DNA of 64,000 bases from Liopterus haemorrhoidalis (taxonomy: Eukaryota > Arthropoda > Insecta > Coleoptera > Dytiscidae), in the NCBI GenBank assembly GCA_963971575.1, contig OZ020616.1, positions 248,001 to 312,000 of the forward strand. Direction: 5' to 3'. A program made the position numbers and the translations under genes. Of the stretch, positions 1 to 10,711 are shown in pieces; position 1 is the first letter of the stretch; every line of letters starts with the position of its first letter. Under the pieces are notes generated by a model. That model made no database searches and was not told the origin of the DNA. It saw nothing but the letters and a program-made list of their open reading frames with translations.

Positions 1-484
1 TATATAAATTCGGAGGCTCCGTTTGTACATTATTATTTTTTTAGTATTTTTACTTTGGTAGCTAAAATATAGTTAGCTTAGACCATTTTGACCATTTTTA
101 TAATTTTTGTCTGTCTGTGCAGATTGAAATATTGAAAGGTATTTCAAACTCTCCAAGTAATTTGTCTTTTTTTTATACCCCATAATAACCTTTTGTGTTA
201 ATTATTTTAGCGCATATTTAAAGATCAGAGCCCCCTGTAGACCTTTTATTTATTGTTGTTCGCACTGCCACGTATTTTGAAAATTACTTTAGAAGCATTT
301 ACGCCCACATTAGGATCACTCGAAACTATTTTTTTCTGGAACAGTTAAGAGTAGATTAATTTTTAACTGCACCCATATGGTTTCGTAGGTATGTTAAAAT
401 ACTCTTGTACCGTCAATCAAGTGTCCTATTTGGTAGAAATTGTGGCCAAACGACTGCACTTAGAGAATTAAAATTTATATGTCT

Positions 485-930
485 TCCTGAAGGGTTGGTT
501 TAAAATTTGGAATAATGTACAGAACTGTTATATGCTGGGAATGTTTTATTAGATTATTTTTTCGAAAATTATCAAATTTTCATGGTATGACTAAGAACAC
601 CTTATACTGTCTGTCTGTTAGAGAGTTTTTAGGGGTTGGCTTAAAAGTCTGAAAAATTCAGAATAATTCACATAACAGGGATATGCTCGGAATTTTTTCT
701 ATTAGATTATTTTTTCGAAAATTACCAAGTTTCCAGGATTTTGCTAAGAAAACCTTAAACTGTCTGTCTGTTAGTGAGTTTTTAGGTGTTTGCTTAAAAG
801 TATGAAAAAATCAGAATAATTCACATAACAGGGATATGCTCGGAATTTTTTTTTATTATATTATTTTTTCGAATATTACCAAGTTTCCAGGGTTTTACTA
901 AGAAAACCTTATACTGTCTGTCTGTTTTCC
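485..930. repeat. Diverged ~150-bp tandem repeat
   Basis: Three to four imperfect units follow one another. Each holds a run of TCTG, then a stretch starting near gagtttttaggg, then cataacagggatatgctcgg, then an AT-rich part ending in accttatactg. The units near 620-772 and 772-920 are the clearest and differ by scattered substitutions and small indels. No reading frame is kept. The TCTG-plus-AT-rich make-up resembles the dispersed repeats at 40.96, 49.5 and 63.4 kb. Confidence 0.7.
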
Positions 931-1508
931 GTTTAGAGGAGTTGTCTCAATTTATTAAAAATGAGATGTTTTTTTTTGCTATGTTTGACTTGTTGGATTA
1001 TCAGTCCTATGATGATTTTAAGTGTTTTTGAAATTATATTAAGAAATTGAAAAAATCAAGGGCCCGGTTTTTTCAAATCTTAATGTAGTTATATCAGTTT
1101 TTATTTACAAAAAGAATTTGTATAATTTCAGAAATCTCATTTTTGATATTTTTGTTTTTTCAAAAAAAAAAATTACAGTTTATTTTTTAAATAATTTATT
1201 TAAAAACTATATTGAAAGATTGTGAACAAAAAACCCTTATACAGTCACTCATATGTCTGTCTGTTTGTACAATAGAAATTGTTGCTGTAAACTGTTTGAC
1301 CTACCGAGTTGAAATTTGGCATGCATTTTATTATCCACATAATTACTGAAAAATACATACTTGTAATTTTCGAAAAAACATTTTGAATAGTGAAAATAAA
1401 AGGTCTTGAGGCGTCGATTAAGGAACAAGTTCAATTTTTAAATTCATTCTTTTGGCACATTTTTTCCAAAATCTTTTTCGGATACAAATATTTTAATAAC
1501 TAATATTA

Positions 1509-1515
<7 letters not shown>

Positions 1516-1568
<53 letters not shown>
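1516..1568. repeat. (TA)n microsatellite
   Basis: About 26 uninterrupted TA dinucleotides. Confidence 0.95.
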
Positions 1569-1571
<3 letters not shown>

Positions 1572-2066
1572 CCTTATTTTAATAATGTATATATTTGGGG
1601 AGCTTTGGGGGGCTACCTCGCTTATCATTCCAGCTAGTGTATATCTAAAAGTGGGTCATCAAAAGGAAGTTCTAGCCATTTGCTGAACTTTTTCACTTAC
1701 TAAATATCTGCGAAATCCTAACATGTGTACAATTTCACAATTGGTATTTTTTTGAGGTCTCGATATATACGTATATATATATGTAGGTAAAGCTAACAGC
1801 CCTCTGGGGCGGTTCGTGACAAATAGGGTAATTTGGACGCTTATTAATTTTGATTAAGGCCCTATGTTCGGAGTTAGTAAGTGAAGTAATGGGTTTTACG
1901 TGAAATATGGCCCATTTCGCAAATATTACGGGAACAAATTGATATTTAGACTGATTGCTCCTGATTTCATTACATTTTGGGTTGAACGATTAATAAAATT
2001 AATATTATTTTTTTGTATAGACAAACTGACATTTCAAAACGTTTTTACTCAAAATTAAATTAAAGA

Positions 2067-2215
2067 TAGCCGACCGGCGTAGCGTAGTGGTAACACATGT
2101 GGTCTGCATTGCGAAGGTCTCGGGTTCGAATCCGGTTCAGGCATGGAATTTTTCACAAATAATGTCCTGGCTAATTGCCACAGAGGCAAAGGCCATTTAA
2201 TTAAAAATAAAAAAA
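2067..2215 (+). mobile_element. tRNA-derived SINE with perfect 10-bp target-site duplication
   Basis: The head has both RNA polymerase III internal promoter boxes: A box TAGCGTAGTGG (2089-2099) and B box GGTTCGAATCC (near 2132). The body continues into a short tRNA-unrelated part and ends in an A-rich tail. The 10-bp word aaattaaaga occurs at 2057-2066 and again at 2216-2225, a textbook target-site duplication. It is not a tRNA gene: I could not fold an acceptor stem, and the duplication places the tail inside the inserted unit. Confidence 0.85.
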
Positions 2216-2543
2216 AAATTAAAGAATAATTTTCTTAGATTTATTTTTTGGTCTAAAAAATATTTTTTATTTTTCTTATTTCTCGGCGCTAATTATAATT
2301 TGTTAATTTTTAACCCTTCTTGCCTCTTTTAGAAAATGTTTTTAAAATAAATTATTTTTACAAATTTCGACCAACGGGATTTCTTCGCATATCGCCAGAG
2401 TTTGGGTTGCGGCCGATTTCTGGGTATAAAGCTCCCTTGACCTTCTCTGAGAAGGTTACAGGTGAACGTCTCGTCTGCGTGGAACACGTTTCGGGCAAAC
2501 ATGGACGGTACTGGCGGAAATAAAAACATTTTTAATAATAATA

Positions 2544-2688
2544 AATTAGTGCGGCCCTTGAGAACATGGTTTGTTTTCGGGTCGTCCTCAACTGCGCCCA
2601 ACTCCCTTCAGGGGTGGGTATTCCCAGCACTCACTGAGTGCTGTGGAAGACACTTATGGCAATTTTTTTTAAATAATAATAATAAATT
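2544..2688 (+). repeat. Short dispersed repeat, copy 1
   Basis: About 145 bp beginning gtgcggcccttgagaacatgg and ending in AATAATAATAA. Copy 2 lies 380 bp downstream. Both share an identical core around caactcccttcaggggtggg. The A/T-rich simple tail and short length suggest a SINE or 3' end of a retroposon, but no polymerase III boxes are obvious. Truncated relatives seem to start at 2690 and 3255. Confidence 0.65.
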
Positions 2689-2917
2689 AGCGCCGCCCCT
2701 AAGAACGTTTGTTCTCGGATCATGGTAACTGCACCCCAGAAATATAATAGGAATTGAGGAGAAATCAAGGAGAGATGTAGGAGAAATTAAGAAGAGATAA
2801 AAAAGTTAAAGGAAGAGTAGGAAACATGAAAGTGAGTTGTAAGAAAGATATTGGAGAGATGCAGAAGAATTGGTGGAGAGGAAAGGGAGTGAAAGAGGAG
2901 TGGACAGACAATATACC

Positions 2918-3043
2918 CCTAGGGACATGGATGGTTCTCGGATCATCCCAACTGCGCCCAACTCCCTTCAGGGGTGGGTATTCCCAGCACTCACCGAGTG
3001 CTGTGGAAGACACTTATGGCAATTTTTAAAAAATAATAATAAT
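2918..3043 (+). repeat. Short dispersed repeat, copy 2
   Basis: Second copy of the repeat at 2544-2688, about 95% alike in the core, again ending in an AATAATAAT tail. The sequence between the copies is GA-rich (2755-2915). Confidence 0.65.
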
Positions 3044-3486
3044 TATGAAAATGATAGGGTACAGGTCTTCATTTTAAAATGATAACCGGTTTATACAGGG
3101 ATACTAGTACCGGTTCAGACGTCACATTGACCACATGACTTTCATATCTATGGGCGGCGGTCTAGAAACTGAAAATTTACCTTCTCTTTCCCAAGATTCC
3201 TTTACAGGAGTTGGGACTTATTATTTTTTTGCAGGAATAATTATCATAAAATAGTGCGGCCCTAAGAACACGGCAACAATTGCTGCAATATTGCGAATCG
3301 CACAAATACTCCGATTGGAAATCTAGTTTACAAGGATTTCAGGATTCTGTTTTCAAAGAGGAACACTATTACAGTGCATATGATACGTTAACACAAATGT
3401 GGATATCATTGTAAATATCTACGAAGGAAAATAAACATTTTGGTCGATACTGGAAGACTGAAATGTTATTTTTTTTATATTGAACA

Positions 3487-3590
3487 AGATTTAAAGAGGA
3501 GATATGGAAGAGAGGTGGAGGAGAGTTGGAGGAGAGATGGAGGATAGGTGGAGAAGAGAAGGAGGAGAAATGGAGGAGAGTGAGACTCCA
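3487..3590. repeat. GA-rich degenerate ~12-bp tandem repeat
   Basis: Imperfect repeats of a ggaggagagatgg-like word. Its minus-strand reading frame rich in Ser, Leu and Pro is a by-product of the repeat. Confidence 0.7.
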
Positions 3591-3673
3591 AATATTTGAC
3601 TAAATGCGGGATAAGGAATACAAAAAGTTAGACTGCATGGAAAATGAAATTTTTTCATTTTCACACTTTTTAA

Positions 3674-3839
3674 TGTTAGATATTTGTGGAATGGAAAGGT
3701 GGTTAATTGTAAATAAAAACAGAAAGACAAGTGTCAGATAACATGACATATAATTTATTATTGCAACTGACGGAACAAAAGTACATATATGGTTGCCATG
3801 AATACGCGGTTCGGCATATTTGTAGATATAGTACTAACA
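3674..3839 (-). repeat. 3' LTR of the copia element
   Basis: It starts TG and ends CA on the plus strand and is 165/166 identical to the copy at 5202-5367. The polypurine tract abuts its inner edge. Confidence 0.93.
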
Positions 3840-3849
3840 CTCCCCCTTG
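3840..3849 (-). other. Polypurine tract
   Basis: Minus-strand CAAGGGGGAG directly next to the 3' LTR. This is the expected place and composition for the plus-strand DNA primer of an LTR element. Confidence 0.8.
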
Positions 3850-3869
3850 ACGAACTCCGCCGTTGAACT

Positions 3870-4395
3870 CTAGTCGCATCTTGTTGTTCTTAGTCCAATG
3901 GCGATACAATGTTTTCTTGTCTGCGGACCATTTAGAGTTTTAGTCAAAATATCTGCGTGGTTTTCAGCAGTTGGCACATACATGAAACTCAATTGCCCTG
4001 AGTCTACCTTCTCGCGTAGAAAGAAATGCCTCAAGTCGATGTGCTTGTTTCTCTCAGACGTAATATGTTTTTGCGTCAAAACCATAGCTCCTTGATTATC
4101 AACTTGTAATATTTGCGGAGTTGGTGACAGATTTTCAGCACCTAGCTCTGCCAAAAGGCTCCGTAGCCACAGCACCTCCTTAGCTGCATGACACATCGCC
4201 AAGTACTCCGCCTCTACTGTCGACATTGTTGTGGTCCTCTGCTTCTTGCTACTCCAAGATATTGCTGTCCCGGCGAGCATCACCACGTAACCACTAAATG
4301 ACCGCCTGTCTATTCTGTCGCTTGCCCAGTCGGCATCTCCAAAGACCTGTATGCCTCGCCCACTCCTCTTGAATGTGAGGCCCCAGTCGGTGGTT
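3870..4395 (-). pseudogene. Copia RNase H domain (3' end of pol)
   Basis: The frame reads WGLTFKRSG...FGDADWASD..RRSFSGYV..., then AISWSSKKQ, STVEAEYLAM, LQVDNQGAM and KHIDLRHFF.RE. These are the standard blocks of copia RNase H, including the acidic catalytic residues in DADWA, VEAEY and VDNQG. The last stretch ADILTKTL is also typical. The first ~45 codons are out of frame with the PA2G4-integrase frame. The domain itself looks undamaged down to its stop, 30 bp before the 3' LTR. Confidence 0.9.
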
Positions 4396-4464
4396 TGTCT
4401 GATTCATCCTTTCTGCAACTCCATTTTGTTGGGGTGTACCTGGTACAGTCAGCTGCCTTCGAAT
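4396..4464 (-). pseudogene. Copia integrase fragment fused to PA2G4
   Basis: About 23 codons with the well-conserved copia integrase core block TPQQNGVAERMN, in frame with the preceding PA2G4 codons. After ..MNQT the sequence jumps to the end of the reverse-transcriptase/RNase H region in another frame, so a second deletion junction lies near 4396. Confidence 0.9.
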
Positions 4465-4872
4465 TCCAGTTACCTTATTTTCACTCGATGATCCTATCAC
4501 AATTGTCTGTGCAACTACAGCGATAAATCCATCAACGTGTGCTCCTAAATCCACTTTAACGACATCTTCATCCTTTAAAGTATAATCGGGTTCACTAGGC
4601 ACTGGTGAAAAATGACAAATACAGTTATTCACAGATACGCAAGTTGGAAAAGCAATCCCTTTTCTCAAATCTTTCTCCTTTTTAAACACTTTACTGGTCT
4701 CCTCGTTCAAAAGACTGTCACCAAACTCACAAATCTCTCTTACGGAAGCTCCAGCCACACATTTATCGATAACTTGCTTCAATATACGATTTACAATATC
4801 GCCAGCCATTTTATACTTGGTAACAACCAAGTCTTCGGCGATAGTTTTCTCCATATCCTTCTCTTCCGCCAT
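4465..4872 (-). pseudogene. PA2G4: PA2G4/EBP1 5' coding half (136 codons), captured processed copy
   Basis: The ATG at 4872 opens a frame whose product matches the N-terminal third of proliferation-associated protein 2G4, a methionine-aminopeptidase-fold protein without peptidase activity that binds ribosomes and RNA. Recognisable blocks are TIAEDLVVTKYKMAGDI, KGIAFPTCVSVNNC.CHFSP and VKVDLG.HVDGFIA. The full protein is about 390 residues; here it stops after ..NKVTG and runs straight into copia integrase (IRRQLTVPG..). No introns break a stretch that spans several exons in animals, so it derives from spliced RNA. The 5' flank (4873-4910) may include its 5' UTR. The frame is open through the junction, so a chimeric 192-residue product is possible, but it lacks most of the fold and is unlikely to work as PA2G4. 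Confidence 0.92.
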
Positions 4873-5183
4873 TTCTGATTTCTACTGCGCGATTGTTGCC
4901 CGTTGTACAGTTTCTCGCATGTTGCACAGTACATGATTATGAAAGAGAATATTAGTAAAAATAATCAGTTCAGTAAATAAATTTCAAATGTCAAAAATAT
5001 ATTGTCCGTAATTTTACTCTAATTATCGCACATTAAATAACTCATATTTTCTAAGTTCATGCTATCTATCTCCTCCTGGAAGTCCGAGTTTAGGTCATTC
5101 GTTCACTAAACTGTAATTGGCACTCAACCAAAAAAAAATTCCAGTAACACTAAGTTCTTCACATAAACGCCACTTTTCCTTTC

Positions 5184-5201
5184 AGGCCTGGGCCCATAAC
5201 C
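5184..5201 (-). other. tRNA primer-binding site
   Basis: The minus strand reads GGTTATGGGCCCAGGCCT immediately after the 5' LTR. Drosophila copia uses a similar ggttatgggcccag site that pairs with an internal part of initiator methionine tRNA (known for that family). The match makes the copia assignment firm. Confidence 0.85.
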
Positions 5202-5367
5202 TGTTAGATATTTGTGGAATGGAAAGGTGGTTAATTGTAAATTAAAACAGAAAGACAAGTGTCAGATAACATGACATATAATTTATTATTGCAACTGACG
5301 GAACAAAAGTACATATATGGTTGCCATGAATACGCGGTTCGGCATATTTGTAGATATAGTACTAACA
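5202..5367 (-). repeat. 5' LTR of the copia element
   Basis: Same 166-bp sequence as 3674-3839. In the minus-strand orientation it comes first and is followed directly by the primer-binding site. At 166 bp the LTR is short for the copia superfamily. Confidence 0.93.
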
Positions 5368-5372
5368 TTTAA

Positions 5373-6160
5373 GACATGAATTTTTGAAATGTTTTGATAG
5401 CTTGTACATCCGGCCCTGTTCTAAATTTTGAGACAAATTATTGGTAGAAATGCGCCATTAGGAATCCAAAAATTGAAACCGCATGCCTTTATCCCTTTTC
5501 ATTTTTGAGGCATGAATTTTTGAATTTTAGCCTTTTTGAACATCTTGTATTTCCTGTTTTAAATATTTAATTTTTTTTTTTATTTACTGAAGAAGACCTG
5601 TGTATTTAAAAAAAATTAAACCCCAGTTCTGTATCACTTTCAGTTTTTGTTACACAATTTTTTAAAGGTAGTTACTTTTTTAGACGGTGCCAGTTGAATT
5701 TTGGCATCACCCCCATCTTGTTATAAGTATATCGGGTCTTTCCAGGTATCTGGGGGACCAAAGACCTGACACTTAGAACAAAATGGTGGCGAGTAAGACC
5801 AACAATTTCGACTGACTGTTTAAGAAAGCTAAAAAAAAAATGTTTTAGAACTTTTTTAGTTTGTCATTTTTTCACCAACCAAAACTCCCGGACGGCTCCC
5901 AGACGGCTCCCAGGGCCGAAATACGCTATTTTTCTATCATTAATAGTTTTCGAGAAAATTGAGTAAGAGTGTTTTCAAAAACAGTCTCCCTCAAATAAAT
6001 CCTTAATTAACACAAAAATTTGGTGTCAATTGGAAAGTTGTAGATAATTTTACGTGTGATCAGTCCTACAGAATTTATACTACTAAACGGCTCGGTAAAC
6101 TACGTATTTAAGTGGAAGAATACATAGGACGACAATGTCGTGAGCCAAACCGTGTACCAG
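5373..6160. other. AT-rich stretch without recognisable genes
   Basis: No coding signal. 5886-5912 holds a short duplicated word (ctcccggacgg / ctcccagacgg). The array of large repeats begins at its right edge. Confidence 0.5.
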
Positions 6161-6506
6161 ATAAAAAACTAAAAACCGTGTAAAAAAAAGAAACCTACGA
6201 TTGGACTTTTTAAAATCCCTGGGTCAGTAATGACTTGTAAACTTATTTAAAAATAAAATTAAACAAAAAATTTACATAATTAACCAAGAAATTTCTAACA
6301 CGGAGACTTTTCAATTTTTAGGGGCAAGTGAGATGTCGGTCACCGCTAAAATTTTGCTACCAGTGGCGAAATTCATGAAGCCGGACGCCTTGATGTGATT
6401 TTAATTTTTTTTGAAAGTTTATTCTTTTCGAACATAACTTAGGACGTGGAGAATTTTACTATATAGTTACTAAATTAATAGCTCAAATATAACAGATATA
6501 TTTATA

Positions 6507-6812
6507 TACGGCGCTCCTCTTGATCGTAGTACACCCGTCGCTCACCTGCATGGCGCTGCACTTGATCGTAGTTCACCCACCGCTCACTTACACAGCGCCG
6601 CACTTGATCGTAGTTCACCCGTCGCTCACCTGCACAGCGCCACACTTGATCGTAGTTCACCAACCGCTCACTTACACAGCGCCGCACTTGATCGTAGTTC
6701 ACCCGTCGCTCACCTGCACAGCGCCACACTTGATCGTAGTTCACCAACCGCTCACTTACACAGCGCCGCACTTGATCGTAGTACACCCGTCGTCCACCTG
6801 CACAATGTAGCT
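6507..6812. repeat. 42-bp minisatellite, array 1
   Basis: About seven units of a 42-bp word built on tgatcgtagttcacccgtcg and cacctgcacagcgcc. Because 42 is divisible by three and the unit lacks stops in several frames, it yields long false reading frames on both strands. Two unit variants (..cacttg and ..ccaaccg) alternate, so a two-unit repeat was amplified. Confidence 0.9.
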
Positions 6813-7199
6813 CTGTATTGTATTAAATTCATCACAAAAAAAGAGACCTGCGATTGGAATTTTTGAAATCCCTGGGTCAGTAATGACTTGTAAACTTATT
6901 TAAAAATAAAATTAAACAAAAAATTTACATAATTAACCAAGAAATTTCTAACACGGAGACTTTTCAATTTTTAGGGGCAATTGAGTCGTCGGTCACCGCT
7001 AAAATTTTGCTACCAGTGGCGAAATTCATGAAGCCGGACGCCTTGATGTGATTTAAAATTTTTTTGAAAGTTTATTCTTTTCGAACATAACTTAGGACGT
7101 GGAGAATTTTACTATATAGTTACTAAATTAATAGCTCAAATATAACAGATATATTTATAACTATGGTTATTTAAAATAATTTAAAAAATTACAATAAAG

Positions 7200-7565
7200 A
7201 GACGAGTTGTTCGAACCCGTTATTGCTCGGGAAACTTCAAGGATATAGATACATTTTTTGCAATCGCTCGAACAAATCGTATTAATTGCGCCATCTCTTA
7301 GCATCACGCTGAACAAACTGCGGGTTTGTTCGAGATAGTAATTGCTCGGGTAACATCGGTAAGCTGAGACAAAATGGTATATTCAGTCGAACAAATTTTA
7401 TTGATGGCGCCATCTCTTAACAAGATATTAAACTAAAAATTGGTTTGTTCGAGAAATTTATTGCTCGGGCAATATCGTTAAATCTCGGGTAAGCTGTGAC
7501 AAATTGATACACTCAGTCGAACAAGCTGTACGACAGCGCCTCTACTGACGTTATTAGGTACTAAG
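7200..7565. repeat. Triplicated ~120-bp repeat (copy in unit 2)
   Basis: Three diverged direct repeats. Each contains a ttgttcga word, an attgctcgggyaac word, and a gtcgaacaaa...gcgccatctct block. The same trio recurs at 10712, 14549 and 17383. Confidence 0.75.
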
Positions 7566-7900
7566 AAGTTTGTACGATCATTTGCACCAATTGTTTCGAG
7601 ATTGTTCTGTGGTCTTCTATCTCTATGATTTGGTGTTTTTGTGTGTATAATGTTGGGCTGTGACATCTGATAATGACAGAAAAGTAACTAGATAAATATT
7701 TAGTAGAGCAATCATTTGATAAATGTGTAAATATTCATGTGTATCAGTGTTAGTTTGTTAAAAAAGTATATTTAGAATGATTAGATGGCTACTCTAGAAA
7801 AACCGAAGCAGTTAAATGTATTCATAACCTTCCTTTGTTAGCGCTGACGTTTGTATTTTACTAATTCCATATATTTGATTGTATGTGTTAATATTTGCAG

Positions 7901-8376
7901 AAGAAAACCAAGAAATTCGTGCCTTCAAGTAGATCACCAATTAAATTATATAAAAATGAAATTAAAGAATCGGATGAGTCAGCAAAAGAGAGTGTTGAGC
8001 AGAAAGGCAGCGTTTCAGCCAGTACTAGTGAAGTTATATGCGAAGCAGCAACAAGCGGGGTGATGAGCTACAAAAGGCAGATGAAACACAAGTCGTACAG
8101 GATGTTGTAGTGGTAAAAGTGAAGGAGCTGGCTCCCTCCGCTCCATTGTTAGAGGAATATGTGCCTGCCGTTGTTTATCCGGCTCTGCCGGCCGGTGAGA
8201 CCAGTACAGTGACACCAGTGTAGCCGTACACGATGGAAGAACTGGCTAACCTCTACTCGAACTGGGAGTTGTCGGCCAGTCAGGAGTTCGTGAAGTGTTT
8301 TGTGGAGAGTGAACTGCGTGCCGGAGCGTGTCGTAGACATCCTCTGCATGAGTTACTGTATTGGAAACGTTATTGA
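7901..8376 (+). pseudogene. Exon-like module of unknown origin, broken copy
   Basis: A splice-acceptor-like atatttgcag precedes an open stretch reading KKTKKFVPSSRSPIKLYKNE and, after a frame shift near 8060, ADETQVVQDVVVVKVKELAP and ELANLYSNWELSASQEFVK. It ends with HPLHELLYWKRY and a stop. Compared with the copy at 11409-11893, this one has a small deletion that brings in a stop at about 8221. The composition looks like real protein, but I do not recognise the family. It may be a host exon carried inside the repeat unit. Confidence 0.55.
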
Positions 8377-8846
8377 GATATAATTTTTTGAAAAATTAAA
8401 TTTTATTACAAAATGTTTTTTGTTTAGGTGGTCACCACTCTACGAGTGGTGAGGTGAGGGACCTGTGGTATCGCAGAACCCTCTACTTTTGTATTTATTT
8501 TTTGATACTACTACCTTGATTTTTTGTATTTATGACTAAGGTAGTGTATGTCTTTTTTCATATTAAAAATATAATAAAAAATTGTTAACAGATGAGAACG
8601 AATCGCCTTCTTAAGGAGCTTGCACTCATAAACTCGATCATTAGGCGTGCAGAAAAAACTCGCTAGGATTTTTTAATTTATATTTTCTAATGACGTATTA
8701 TTTGCAAATTATTTAAATTTATTTTAAACAAATTAAATGGAAGCTCTTAGTGAGTACTCAAATATTGAATAAAAATGATTATCAAAAATCTGTTGATTAT
8801 AGAAAAAAAATTGTTTTAGACATCCAGCTTTCTGTTGACTTCTTAC

Positions 8847-9065
8847 CAGTGGCGTAGCCAAGAAGAGGCGGGCGGCCTCCCCCCCCCCCAAAGAAAGAGG
8901 AAAATCTTTTATGTAAATAAATGCTTTGTTTTATATTTAAAAATAGAGATAAGGACCTTTTTTTTAGGTCGTCACTGGTAATTCAAAAGTGAGAACATTA
9001 TTCATAATTTAAATAATTTTGGCTTCCGGGCCCCCTCCAAAGAAAAAATCCTGATTGCGCCACTG
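8847..9065. mobile_element. MITE with CAGTGGCG terminal inverted repeats
   Basis: It begins cagtggcgtagcc and ends ttgcgccactg, which pair as short terminal inverted repeats, and has a poly-C run inside. Its ends resemble those of small hAT-type elements. The same insertion is present at the same place in the next large unit (12774-13000), so it predates the amplification of the array. Confidence 0.65.
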
Positions 9066-9502
9066 CTTCTTACACTTATTAAATATCTACAAAACCCTGA
9101 AATGTGTTTTGTATGTTTTGAAATTGTTTGTTTTTTGTCAGTTCTTTTCCTACAAACAGTTAATAAGTATGAGTTCGAGGTATATTAAGATCAGAGATAA
9201 TTTACTAATTTCTGACATTTTAAACTAACCTACTTAAAACTTTGACATTTTTATCGCATGTGCAGTGTATAAGTATGGATCGTTCAGGCGAACTTATCGC
9301 TGCATGCATGTCGCACGAGAAAAATGTTTAATTACGTAATTAATTATTTATCTTAAGGTAAGTGAGGCATTTTTGACAAGTGTGTAAACAATGACGTGTA
9401 GAAAAATGTGTCATTCGTGTGTATGCGTTCGTTTCGTTTCCAGGGACACAATTACAAAAATTACATTCCCTTTTAGTATATAGAAAATATAACGCAATCA
9501 CC

Positions 9503-9785
9503 GCATTTGATCGTAGTTCACCTGCACAGCGCTACACTTGATCGTAGTACACCCGTCGTTCACCTGCACAGCGCCACATTTGATCGTAGTTCACCCGTCG
9601 CCCACCTGCACAGCGCCGCACTTGATCGTAGTACAACCGTCGCTCACCTGCATGGCGCTGCACTTGATCGTAGTTCACCCACCGCTCACTTACACAGCGC
9701 CATACTTGATCGTCGCTCACCTGCACAGCGCCACACTTGATCGTAGTTCACCCGTCGTCCACCTGCACAGTGTAGCTCTGTATTG
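9503..9785. repeat. 42-bp minisatellite, array 2
   Basis: Same 42-bp unit as 6507-6812, about 6.5 copies with internal deletions near 9710. It occupies the same position in the second large repeat unit and is followed by the same gtagctctgtattgtatta flank. Confidence 0.9.
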
Positions 9786-10711
9786 TATTAAATTCATTAA
9801 TAATGGTAACTTTTAGCTGTTTTTAATACGCATACTGTTCTGCGCAGGGCCTTGGTCTAACAAAATTCATATACATACAGTTTTATTTTTTGGAAATACT
9901 CGAGCAGTAGCAGACCGATAGATGGATACCTGTTGTCTTTTAAGCATCTCGAATTTGTTAACGAAAATATAACACTAAATTAAATTATATTGTTTAAGTG
10001 AGTACATATAGTTCATAAATTAACCTTTAAAAATATTGATTATATATTAGTTAGAGATAGAGGCCTGAAGTTTGAAATTTTGGATTTCTCGTGTCTTGTT
10101 TGCATTATTAAAATAATTACGTTAAGATCTCTAAAGCTGTTTAGACATAAAAGCATTTTAAATAAGATTAAAATTTTTCAAAATTTCTATAGGCAACTCA
10201 AAAACGGTTCGAGATACGGCCTTGTGATTTAAATTTTTATTGTCTCGTATGCATTGTGAAACATTAACATTATCCTAAAGGCCATTTAACTTGGGAGCGT
10301 TTTAAAAATAAATATTGTCAAAAAACCAAACCTTAAAAACTAAAAAAAGAGACCTGCGATTGGAATTTTTAAAATCCCTGGGTCAGTAATGACTTGTAAA
10401 CTTATTTAAAAATAAAATTAAACAAAAAATTTACGTAATTAAACAAGAAATTTCTAACACGGAGACTTTTCAATTTTTAGGGGCAAGTGAGTCGTCGGTC
10501 ACCGCTAAAATTTTGCTACCAGTGGCGAAATTCATGAAGCCGGACGTCTTGATTTGATTTTAAATTTTTTTGAAAGTTTATTCTTTTCAAACATAACTTA
10601 GGACGTGGAGAATTTTACTATATAGTTACTAAATTATTAATAGCTCAATTATAACAGATATATTTATAACTATGGTTTTTTAAAATAATTTAAAAAATTA
10701 CAATAAAGAGA

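Larger units (their letters stand above)
1..2066. other. AT-rich intergenic stretch without genes
   Basis: Apart from the ~150-bp tandem repeat and the TA microsatellite listed separately, I see only AT-rich sequence and short chance reading frames. The segment around 1690-1740 (tactaaatatctgc..acatgtgtacaatttcac) resembles repeat edges seen near 9070, 13010, 50570 and 63380, so part of it is probably a dispersed repeat. Confidence 0.6.
3674..5367 (-). mobile_element. Copia-type LTR retrotransposon, deleted inside, carrying a PA2G4 cDNA fragment
   Basis: Two 166-bp direct repeats (TGTTAG...CTAACA) bound the element and differ at a single base (3715-3725 region, aaata versus aatta). The 5-bp word tttaa flanks both ends (3669-3673 and 5368-5372), so this is one intact insertion. 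Reading on the minus strand, the order is: 5' LTR, a primer-binding site of the Drosophila copia type (initiator-Met tRNA fragment primer), a leader, 136 codons of the host gene PA2G4, about 23 codons of copia integrase, copia RNase H, a polypurine tract and the 3' LTR. Gag, protease, most of integrase and reverse transcriptase are missing, so it must have moved using proteins from another copy. The near-identical LTRs mean that insertion was recent. Confidence 0.93.

Noticed and set aside
2069..2145. A true tRNA gene
   Set aside because: A and B boxes are present, but there is no acceptor stem, and a target-site duplication frames a longer SINE unit with an A-rich tail.
4294..4872. A functional PA2G4 gene
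   Set aside because: Only 136 of about 390 codons are present, they sit between LTRs, and the frame continues into copia integrase.
6502..6810. Repetitive reading frames around 6.5, 9.5 and 13.5 kb
   Set aside because: Same cause: a 42-bp minisatellite without stops in several frames.
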